This document shows positions 1 to 7,338 of a DNA stretch of 35,932 nt, piece after piece. The position numbers and the translations under genes are program-made. The notes under the pieces were generated by a model. The model worked only from the letters and a program-made list of their open reading frames with translations. It was not told the DNA's origin and made no database searches. This DNA is from Candidatus Nomurabacteria bacterium RIFCSPHIGHO2_02_FULL_42_19. Its GTDB lineage: Bacteria; Patescibacteriota; Minisyncoccia; Phycocordibacterales; UBA9973. Location of the stretch: contig MFUG01000007.1 in the NCBI GenBank assembly GCA_001785615.1, forward strand, positions 1 through 35,932, read 5' to 3'. Each line of letters opens with the position of its first letter. Position 1 is the stretch's first letter.

Positions 1-177
1 TCGCAGGTCAGCTAAACTGCGGTGAATACGTTCTCAAGTCTTGTACTCACCGCCCGTCAAGTCAAGGGAGCCGGGAGTACCCGAAGTATCCACATAAGTG
101 AGTCCTACGGTAAGCTCGGTGACAGGGACTAAGTCGTAACAAGGCACGGCTAGCGGAAGCTGGTCGTGGAATAATTC
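1..177 (+). rRNA. 16S ribosomal RNA, 3' end (5' truncated by window edge)
   Basis: Contains 'ctcaccgcccgtcaagtcaagggagccgggagt' and 'aagtcgtaacaagg', followed by a helix-45-like hairpin ctagc-ggaa-gctgg. The exact 3' end is uncertain because the tail is divergent. Confidence 0.95.
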
Positions 178-244
178 AATTTGAAAAACGTTTCGCTCTT
201 CGGATGAAGAGTGGGAATTAATTGAGTCGGTATTGTGTATTCAA

Positions 245-286
245 CTCCGACGTGAAAGTCGGAGCCCCGACACAGGGGTTTTTGGC
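245..286 (+). terminator. hairpin pair downstream of 16S, possible terminator
   Basis: CTCCGAC-gtgaaa-GTCGGAG then CCCCgacacaGGGG followed by TTTTT. Confidence 0.5.
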
Positions 287-473
287 ACATGTCGTCTGGG
301 GTTGACTTCACAATGGACAATAATGGAATGTCCTAAAAACCATTTGACATAAGGGGAAAGACCCTAAGTTGACACTAATTTTACGAATTTGGCCCGAATG
401 ACACGAATTTATTCGGACATTCGTTCTGATTTGTAACCATTTGTGTAAAGGAACGAAACAAAACAAAGAACAG

Positions 474-511
474 AGCCGACCCTAGTCGGCTTCCCGACAC
501 AAGGTCGGGAC
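474..511. repeat. intergenic tandem palindromic element
   Basis: AGCCGAC-ccta-GTCGGCT-TCCCGAC-acaag-GTCGGGA (loop lengths approximate). Confidence 0.88.
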
Positions 512-521
512 AAAAAACAAA

Positions 522-555
522 AAACACCTCGCGCAAGCGGGGTGTTTTTTGTTTG
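522..555. terminator. bidirectional-looking intrinsic terminator
   Basis: aaaaaacacctcgcgcaagcggggtgtttttt: GC stem with A-run and T-run on opposite sides. Confidence 0.75.
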
Positions 556-563
556 TGATATAA

Positions 564-830
564 CTATAGTTTTTTCTCTACCACGTCAACTCGGTTTTCA
601 AGTTCTTTATAGGTGGTTTTAGAAACTTTAGTTTCTGCCAGAGCATCTATTCTTTTATTCGTGCCTTCAAGTTGATTCTTCACACCTTCAACTTCTTTTT
701 TCACACTATCAACTTCTCCCGTGAGTTTTTTCTCGAGCTCTTTCAAATCATCTTTAGTAGCTTCAAATCCTTTAGCAACCATAACGGCCAAAGTATCAAT
801 AGTTACTTTCTTTTTTACTCCTTTATTCAT
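564..830 (-). CDS. small coiled-coil hypothetical protein
   Basis: MNKGVKKKVTIDTLAVMVAKGFEATKDDLKELEKKL..., heptad-rich. Start set at the internal Met because TATACT lies 8 nt upstream of it. Confidence 0.7.
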   Translation of the reverse strand: MNKGVKKKVTIDTLAVMVAKGFEATKDDLKELEKKLTGEVDSVKKEVEGVKNQLEGTNKRIDALAETKVSKTTYKELENRVDVVEKKL

Positions 831-956
831 ACCTGCTAAGTATATCAAAAAATGTCTCTCACGCAAGTGGGGTGTTTATTGTTTGATTAAAGTCGGGAAA
901 GTTGTAGAATATAAATTGGCAGCCCGTTCTTTACTAATGCTGCCCAAGGAGTTCTT

Positions 957-1181
957 ATGGCGGAAAAGCCAGGCCTCTTCGGAGGCGGTCCAGTGCCGGT
1001 TTCGGGAAAAGAAGAAAAAGGTGTCACGATCCGGAACATGGATCAAGGCATCTACGAGGCCGGTGCACCACCGACCCTGGAAGACCGGTGGTTCAGTATC
1101 CCGTTGTTTGTTCGCTGGGTCATCTTGATCTCAGTGGTTGTCGCGATCGGTTTCGCGATCGCGTCGCTGTCGAGATCGTGA
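957..1181 (+). CDS. small GC-rich ORF with one C-terminal transmembrane segment
   Basis: 74 aa; SD AAGGAG 5 nt before ATG; hairpin GGCAGC...GCTGCC just upstream; hydrophobic C-terminus. Confidence 0.6.
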   Translation: MAEKPGLFGGGPVPVSGKEEKGVTIRNMDQGIYEAGAPPTLEDRWFSIPLFVRWVILISVVVAIGFAIASLSRS

Positions 1182-1268
1182 CAGGAGATGAAATTCACGT
1201 CGTTTGCGGGCAGGGCATGAAATGGATGCTCTCCCGTAGGGCAAGTAAATATCGCAAGTAGCGACCAG

Positions 1269-1300
1269 CGGAAACTAAGTTTCAGCTGGTTTTCTCGTTA
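1269..1300 (+). terminator. intrinsic terminator
   Basis: accagcggaaactaagtttcagctggttttc stem with short T-run. Confidence 0.5.
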
Positions 1301-1329
1301 TGAGAAGATTTTTTTGTTATAATTAAACC

Positions 1330-2151
1330 ATGAAAAGAGTTGGAATTCTCCGGGGCGGAACAGGAAAAAATTATAAGTCGTCGCTAAAGGAAGGCGGGAA
1401 TATCATTGCTTACATTCTTGAAAACCTGGGAGATAAATATAAAACCAGTGATATTTTAGTAGATAGGAAGGGTGTGTGGCACTTAAATGGCATACCCATA
1501 ATGCCGGCGGATTTAATTCATAAAGTTGATGTGGTATGGAACGTGGCGTATCCGCAGGCCTCTTCGGTCTTGCAAAGCTTTTCCATCCCCCACATTAGCC
1601 AAAGCCATTTTTCTTCCGCGCTAGAAAATAGTCGGGAGATGTTGCGTGAGCATATGGAGAGTATTGGCGTTGGTATGTCGAGGCGGGTAGTTGCCCCAGA
1701 GGCCGCGCGGGATGTTTTAGAAAAATTTGGAGCACCGTGGATTGTAAAAAGTGGGAGTGAAGTTAGAATAATAAAAATTTTTAACGAACTCGCCGATGTG
1801 ATAAACGGCGGGGGAGATATAATAGTAGAAGAATTTATTGGGGGTGTGCCTGGAGCTGTGCACAGTGTTTTAAATTTTAGAGATGAAAACATATACGCAA
1901 TTCCTCCCAGCGGTTTAACCGCTAAAGAGAAAAAGAATGTAAGATATTTGGCAAAGAATTTACATACCCACTTAGGCGCCCAACATTATTTGAAAACTGA
2001 CTTTGTTTTACATCCGAAAAGAGGATTTTTCATCACCAACATTGATTTCTCCCCGGACTTGCGAGCGAATTCCCACTTTGAGCAGGCCTGCCAGTCCGTC
2101 GGCGCGGAAATGCACCACCTGATGGAGCATATGTTAGAGAGCGTGCAATAA
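1330..2151 (+). CDS. D-alanine--D-alanine ligase-like ATP-grasp protein
   Basis: N-terminal RVGILRGGTGKNYKSSLKEGGNI and central IVEEFIGGVPGAVHSV resemble Ddl/ATP-grasp. TATAAT ends 6 nt before ATG. Confidence 0.65.
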   Translation: MKRVGILRGGTGKNYKSSLKEGGNIIAYILENLGDKYKTSDILVDRKGVWHLNGIPIMPADLIHKVDVVWNVAYPQASSVLQSFSIPHISQSHFSSALENSREMLREHMESIGVGMSRRVVAPEAARDVLEKFGAPWIVKSGSEVRIIKIFNELADVINGGGDIIVEEFIGGVPGAVHSVLNFRDENIYAIPPSGLTAKEKKNVRYLAKNLHTHLGAQHYLKTDFVLHPKRGFFITNIDFSPDLRANSHFEQACQSVGAEMHHLMEHMLESVQ

Positions 2152-2439
2152 TTAATTTATATCCATCTTGACTGCCTCTTCATCGAAAACTACGGGCACA
2201 GTATCTCCGCCTTCTGTCGCAACTTGTCCCATATATACGCCTGCTCTACCTTTTTTTATTTTTACCTTCAATTCCTCATCTTCATTAGTAACAACTATAA
2301 CAAAAACACCTGGTCTATATTTTAATGGCCTTGCTGATGATAAAGGGTTTTCCTCCATAGCATCTTTAACTTTTTCCCGGAACAACGCCTCCGCCTTGGC
2401 TTCAATTTGAGCGTCTACAGATTTTTTTCCTTCCATCAT
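2152..2439 (-). CDS. hypothetical protein, 95 aa
   Basis: Intact ORF with TATAAT 8 nt upstream of the start. Confidence 0.6.
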   Translation of the reverse strand: MMEGKKSVDAQIEAKAEALFREKVKDAMEENPLSSARPLKYRPGVFVIVVTNEDEELKVKIKKGRAGVYMGQVATEGGDTVPVVFDEEAVKMDIN

Positions 2440-2550
2440 AAGTTAGAATTATAATAACATATTGAATCTCGGTGTGAAAGTTCGCAACGGGGTAGTAATT
2501 AAGGATTGGAAGAAATAAATTAATTATAAAAACCCCTACCCACTCTCCAC

Positions 2551-2578
2551 ACCCTTAAAAACTGGAGTTTTTAAGGGT
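2551..2578. promoter_or_regulatory. 28-bp palindrome, candidate operator (copy 1)
   Basis: acccttaaaaactggagtttttaagggt, just upstream of the TATAAT of the winged-helix gene. Confidence 0.65.
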
Positions 2579-2597
2579 ATTGGTATATAATGTTTCT

Positions 2598-2882
2598 ATG
2601 GCAAAAGATAAGACAGCTAGGCAAATGGAACGGCACCTGAAGGGCATGGCCAATCATTACCGAATAGAAATTCTTTTCTTGGTAGCAAAGCATGAAGGTA
2701 TTACTTTGAACGAAGTTATCGAAACAATCAAAGCGAATGAGAAAACAATAGGGGAGCATGCTCGCCGACTTTTTAACGCGGGACTTCTAAACAAGAAACA
2801 CAACGGCGTATTTGTGGAGCTCTCTCTGTCCCCATACGGTAAAATGTTTGTTCAGTTTCTTAAATTGTTCAAGAATTTTTGA
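2598..2882 (+). CDS. ArsR-like winged-helix DNA-binding protein
   Basis: MAKDKTARQMERHLKGMANHYRIEILFLVAKHEGITLNEVIETIKANEKTIGEHARRLFNAGLL is HTH-like. Start moved to 2598 because TATAAT (2586-2591) lies inside the longer ORF. Confidence 0.75.
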   Translation: MAKDKTARQMERHLKGMANHYRIEILFLVAKHEGITLNEVIETIKANEKTIGEHARRLFNAGLLNKKHNGVFVELSLSPYGKMFVQFLKLFKNF

Positions 2883-2902
2883 TTTACTCTCCTTCATACC
2901 AG

Positions 2903-2930
2903 ACCCTTAAAAACTGGAGTTTTTAAGGGT
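2903..2930. promoter_or_regulatory. 28-bp palindrome (copy 2, identical to 2551-2578)
   Basis: Same sequence acccttaaaaactggagtttttaagggt directly after the stop codon. Confidence 0.65.
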
Positions 2931-2992
2931 CTTAGGGAAAGGTAGAAAGTTACTTATCTTTGCTATATACTTTATTACCGCAAAGAAATACC

Positions 2993-3063
2993 GGGCCTGT
3001 AGTATAGTAGTAATACGCGTCCATGGCATGGACGAGTCAGGAGTGCAATCCTCCTCAGGTCCA
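2993..3063 (+). tRNA. tRNA-Ala(GGC)
   Basis: Cloverleaf; anticodon loop atGGCat; acceptor gggcctg/caggtcc containing the Ala-identity G3:U70 pair. Confidence 0.95.
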
Positions 3064-3074
3064 CAATAAAATAC

Positions 3075-3145
3075 CGGGCCGTAGTATACCGGTAGTACGT
3101 ATCCTTCGGGAGGATATAGATTGGGTTCGATTCCCAACGGCCCGA
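3075..3145 (+). tRNA. tRNA-Pro(CGG)
   Basis: Cloverleaf; anticodon loop ttCGGga; acceptor cgggccg/cggcccg. Confidence 0.95.
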
Positions 3146-3163
3146 CATGTTATAATATATTTA

Positions 3164-3290
3164 CAAGTTGTTTTTATCTGTAGCGGGTGGTCGCACTCAC
3201 ATAGGCACATATGTTGGAGATTAGCCATCACCCGCTTCAAATGGAAATAATGCGCCTCTCCGGCGCATCCGCCGATGAGGCGGATTTTTC
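3164..3290 (+). ncRNA. candidate small structured RNA between tRNA-Pro and secA
   Basis: TATAAT at 3151-3156; long-range stem agcgggtg...cacccgct; ends in hairpin atccgccgatgaggcggat plus TTTT. No ORF of note. Confidence 0.4.
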
Positions 3291-3311
3291 ATTTTATGAT
3301 AATATAGCAAA

Positions 3312-5924
3312 ATGGGTATTTTCAGTAAAATATTCGGCGATACAAGCTCCAAATGGATTAGCGGTACCGAGGGGATGGTGGCCAAAGTGAACACGCTCGA
3401 GGCGGATATTTCGAAGTTTCGGGATGAGGATTTTCCCCAAAAGACCCAAGAATTCAAAGATGTACTGACCAAAGCAGAAGATAAACAAGGGGAACTAGAA
3501 AAAATCCTGCCGGAGGCCTTTGCCCTCGTTCGGGAGGCGGCTAAAAGGAACCTAAAGGAGCGGCATTATGATGTGCAGCTGGTGGGTGGACTTGCGCTAC
3601 ATCAAGGTAAAATTGCCGAGATGAAAACCGGAGAAGGCAAGACCTTAGTGGCTACACTGCCTGCGTATTTGAATGCGTTCTTAGGCGAGGGAGTGCACAT
3701 CATCACGGTGAATGACTATCTTGCCCGCCGCGACGCAGTGCTGATGGGGCAGGTTTATAATTTCCTTGGACTCTCTGTTGGCGTCATAAATTCGCAAAAT
3801 GTTTCCTATCTTTACGACGAGAAGGTGATGAAAGAAGTCCCGACCGAAGTCGGGATCCCGACAGGGGTCGGGAAAGATAAAGAGCGGGACACGATAGGAG
3901 AGTTTAGAATCGTTTATGATTTTTTGAAACCATGCACGCGTCGCGAGGCCTATGCAGCGGATATAACCTACGGAACAAATCACGAATACGGATTTGATTA
4001 TTTGCGCGACAATTTAGCTACTGCCAAAGATAATCTAGTGCAAAGAGGGCACTCCTTTGCCATAGTGGACGAGGTGGACTCTATTTTAATAGATGAAGCG
4101 CGCACTCCGCTTATTATCTCGAGTGCTTCCGGTGACTTCGAGGACTTTTATATAAAATTTTATAACATTGCCAAGCAGCTGAAACGCGATACGGACTACA
4201 CTGTAGATGAAAAACTTCGTGCTATTTCGCTCACCGATGAAGGTATAAGCAAAGCAGAACAATTGCTCGGGGTGGACAACATTTATACCGAAAAAGGTAT
4301 CAAATACGTGCACCATTTGGAAACTGCAGTAAAAGCGCAGGCCATTTTTGAGCGGGACAAGGACTATGTAGTAAAGGAAGGCGAGGTGATTATCGTGGAT
4401 CCTTTTACCGGGCGACTCCAGCCGGGGCGTCGCTGGAGCGAGGGGATTCACCAGGCGATTGAAGCGAAGGAAGGGGTAAAAATTGAAAAAGAAACCCGGT
4501 CCTCCGGCTCTATTACTTTCCAGAACTATTTCAGATTTTATAAAAAGCTCTCCGGCATGACCGGTACGGCCGCGACTTCGGCGGAAGAATTTCTGAAGGT
4601 CTATGGGCTGGATGTAGTGGTGGTGCCCACCAATCGCCCCACGATCCGCCTTGATAATTCCGATGTAATTTTCCAAACAGAAAAAGGAAAGCTTCAGGCA
4701 ATCGCGCGCAAGGTAAAAGAATTAAATATGAAAGAAGAGCCGGTTTTGATCGGTACTATTTCTATTGAAAAAAATGAACTTCTATCTATGTACTTAAAAC
4801 AAGAAGGTGTGCCCCATGTTATTCTAAACGCGAAGAATCACGAGAAGGAAGGTGAGATCATCGCGCAGGCAGGCAAGCGCGGGGCGGTGACCATCGCTAC
4901 CAACATGGCGGGGCGCGGCATAGACATCAAGCTCGGGGGCAATCCGCAGAATAAAGAAGAATACGAATTTGTAAAAAGTGTCGGGGGCTTGTTCGTTTTA
5001 GGCACAGAACGGCATGAAGCGCGCAGAATTGATAATCAGCTCCGCGGACGCTCTGGCCGCCAGGGTGATCCGGGAGAGACGCAATTTTTCGTATCGCTAG
5101 AAGACGACTTGATGCGGATTTTCGGCGCGGAGAAAATAAAAAACATGATGGGACGCTTCGGTATTCCGGAGGATCAGCCGATTGAGAACCGTTTCGTCGG
5201 GCGAACTCTGGAAGGAGCGCAGGCGAAGATAGAAGGTTTCCACTTTGATTCCCGCAAGCATACGCTTGAGTACGACGACGTAATGAATCATCAGCGCAAG
5301 ATTGTTTACGAAAGAAGGCAAAAGATGTTGTTTTCTGACAAAGCGGGGATAGAAGAATTGCTGGAAGATATTATAGAATGGAGGGATAAAATAGCCCCGA
5401 CGCCCGAAGGGGTCGGGGTCCCGACTGCAAGCGTCGGGGTTGAAAAGAAGAAAGCAAAACTGGGTGAAGAAGCATTTTACGAAACAGTTCGCCGTATCGC
5501 GCTCTATACCAACGATGCTCTATGGATGGAGCATTTAGAAGCAATGGACTACCTCCGTTCATCCGTGAACTTGCGTGCCTACGGTCAGCGTGAGCCGATT
5601 GTGGAGTATAAAAAAGAGGGCCTTGCGATGTTTAAGGAAATGGAAGAGACCTTCAAGGGACAGGTTTTCTCTCTCATTAGCTCAATTACGGAACAAGCTA
5701 AAGCAGATGATACTCCGGTAAAACAAACTTTAGTCACGAGCCATACTGAATCTTCACAAGAACCGTCTTCGCAAGAACCGTTCTTGCGAGGTGAAAAAAA
5801 AGACATTGGCCGCAACGACCCTTGTCCATGTGGCGCAATAAATCCAGTCACCGGCGAGGTCTATAAATACAAAAAATGCGGCCTTATCAACGCCCCCCAG
5901 CATCGCAAATCATTAATTAATTAA
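3312..5924 (+). CDS. secA: preprotein translocase subunit SecA
   Basis: 870 aa; GGLALHQGKIAEMKTGEGKTLVATLPAYLNAF, DEVDSILIDEARTPLIIS, and C-terminal GRNDPCPCG zinc motif. Confidence 0.98.
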   Translation: MGIFSKIFGDTSSKWISGTEGMVAKVNTLEADISKFRDEDFPQKTQEFKDVLTKAEDKQGELEKILPEAFALVREAAKRNLKERHYDVQLVGGLALHQGKIAEMKTGEGKTLVATLPAYLNAFLGEGVHIITVNDYLARRDAVLMGQVYNFLGLSVGVINSQNVSYLYDEKVMKEVPTEVGIPTGVGKDKERDTIGEFRIVYDFLKPCTRREAYAADITYGTNHEYGFDYLRDNLATAKDNLVQRGHSFAIVDEVDSILIDEARTPLIISSASGDFEDFYIKFYNIAKQLKRDTDYTVDEKLRAISLTDEGISKAEQLLGVDNIYTEKGIKYVHHLETAVKAQAIFERDKDYVVKEGEVIIVDPFTGRLQPGRRWSEGIHQAIEAKEGVKIEKETRSSGSITFQNYFRFYKKLSGMTGTAATSAEEFLKVYGLDVVVVPTNRPTIRLDNSDVIFQTEKGKLQAIARKVKELNMKEEPVLIGTISIEKNELLSMYLKQEGVPHVILNAKNHEKEGEIIAQAGKRGAVTIATNMAGRGIDIKLGGNPQNKEEYEFVKSVGGLFVLGTERHEARRIDNQLRGRSGRQGDPGETQFFVSLEDDLMRIFGAEKIKNMMGRFGIPEDQPIENRFVGRTLEGAQAKIEGFHFDSRKHTLEYDDVMNHQRKIVYERRQKMLFSDKAGIEELLEDIIEWRDKIAPTPEGVGVPTASVGVEKKKAKLGEEAFYETVRRIALYTNDALWMEHLEAMDYLRSSVNLRAYGQREPIVEYKKEGLAMFKEMEETFKGQVFSLISSITEQAKADDTPVKQTLVTSHTESSQEPSSQEPFLRGEKKDIGRNDPCPCGAINPVTGEVYKYKKCGLINAPQHRKSLIN
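3838..3873. repeat. tandem palindromic element, in-frame in secA (copy 1)
   Basis: TCCCGAC-CGAA-GTCGGGA-TCCCGAC-AGGG-GTCGGGA, 36 bp. Confidence 0.9.
5395..5440. repeat. tandem palindromic element, in-frame in secA (copy 2)
   Basis: CCCCGAC..GTCGGGG-TCCCGAC..GTCGGGG. Confidence 0.9.
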
Positions 5925-5926
5925 AT

Positions 5927-7231
5927 ATGATTAAAATAAAGTTTTTTAATTCAATTACGGAAGGAGAATTGGCTGGAAATTTATTGAAAGCAGAAGGTAT
6001 TGAAAGTTCTGTCAGTCGTAACAAAATCTATTCATTCATGAAAAACTTGCTTAAAAAACTTAAATTAAAACGGCGGGTGGTTACGGCGCTTGCGGCCCTG
6101 CACTTTTATGGTAATCCTTCCACCAAGCTAAAGATTGTTGGGGTTACGGGTACCAATGGCAAGACGACTACTGCCGCGCTTTTATATAAGGTTGCCACGG
6201 CGCTTGGCTATAAAGCTGGGCTGATAGGCACGGTGGAAAATGTTATTGCTGGCGTTGCGAGAGGTGCGACTCTCACTACTCCGGACCCCATCGCTTTGAA
6301 TAAACTACTCTCGGAAATGGCCAATAAGGGATGTGAATATGTCTTTATGGAGGTCTCGTCGCATGCAACAGACCAGAACCGTATCGCCGGGATAACTTTC
6401 GCCGGCGGAATTTTTACGAATCTAACGCATGACCATCTGGACTATCATAAAAGCATAGAGAATTATTTTCTGGCAAAAAAGAAATTCTTTAACATTTTGC
6501 CAAATGACGCCTTCGCTCTTTCCAATGTAGATGATGCGTATGGAGCGAGGATGTTAGAAGGAATCCGAGCAAAAAAATATACTTACGGCCTTAAAAATAA
6601 AGAAAAAAAAGCTGATTTTAGCGAGAAACTCGAGACCAAATTATTGGGGGACTTTAACGCATCCAACGCGCTTGCGGTCTATGCTTCTTTGGTTTTAATG
6701 GGGCAAGATAAAGAAAAAGTAAAAGAAATTCTAAAAGATGTAGCCCCTCCGCGTGGTAGATTTGAGCATTTCACATCTCGGAGTGGGGTGCTTGTCATTG
6801 TGGATTATGCGCATACTCCGGACGCGCTCCAAAATGTATTGAAAACAGTAAAAGATATAAGAAAAGAAAAGGCAAAAATTATTTCTGTCTTTGGCTGTGG
6901 CGGCGACCGCGACCCGGCAAAACGCCCGATAATGGGTAACATCGGGGCGGTAAATTCCGATATTGCTATATTTACTTCGGACAATCCTCGGGGTGAAGAC
7001 CCGGAAGAAATTATCGAAGCGATGAAAACGGACTTATCCATGAATGATTCTAAAAAAGTGAAGACAATTCCAAACCGCTTGGAAGCAATTAAAGAATCAG
7101 TTAAAATTGCCCAAAGCGGCGATATTATTTTATGCGCTGGCAAGGGCCACGAGGACTATCAAGAAATTAAAGAGGTGCGTCATCATTTCAACGATATGGA
7201 GGAGTTTAGGAAATTGTTCCCACATAAATAA
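5927..7231 (+). CDS. murE: UDP-N-acetylmuramyl-tripeptide synthetase MurE
   Basis: VTGTNGKTTTA, EVSSHATDQNRI, GCGGDRDPAKRPIMG and DNPRGEDP motifs. The true start may be 6038. Confidence 0.93.
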   Translation: MIKIKFFNSITEGELAGNLLKAEGIESSVSRNKIYSFMKNLLKKLKLKRRVVTALAALHFYGNPSTKLKIVGVTGTNGKTTTAALLYKVATALGYKAGLIGTVENVIAGVARGATLTTPDPIALNKLLSEMANKGCEYVFMEVSSHATDQNRIAGITFAGGIFTNLTHDHLDYHKSIENYFLAKKKFFNILPNDAFALSNVDDAYGARMLEGIRAKKYTYGLKNKEKKADFSEKLETKLLGDFNASNALAVYASLVLMGQDKEKVKEILKDVAPPRGRFEHFTSRSGVLVIVDYAHTPDALQNVLKTVKDIRKEKAKIISVFGCGGDRDPAKRPIMGNIGAVNSDIAIFTSDNPRGEDPEEIIEAMKTDLSMNDSKKVKTIPNRLEAIKESVKIAQSGDIILCAGKGHEDYQEIKEVRHHFNDMEEFRKLFPHK

Positions 7232-7338
7232 CTTCTCTCGAAAAGCAATCTATCTGGCGAAGCTTCGCCAGCGAACTGCTCGCGCCGTCGCGCTACGCAA
7301 GGCTTTTCTCAAGAACTATTTATGTTAAGATTACTTTT

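Noticed and set aside
4086-4676. 196-aa minus-strand ORF inside secA
   Set aside because: Antisense shadow ORF of a well-supported secA; no independent signals.
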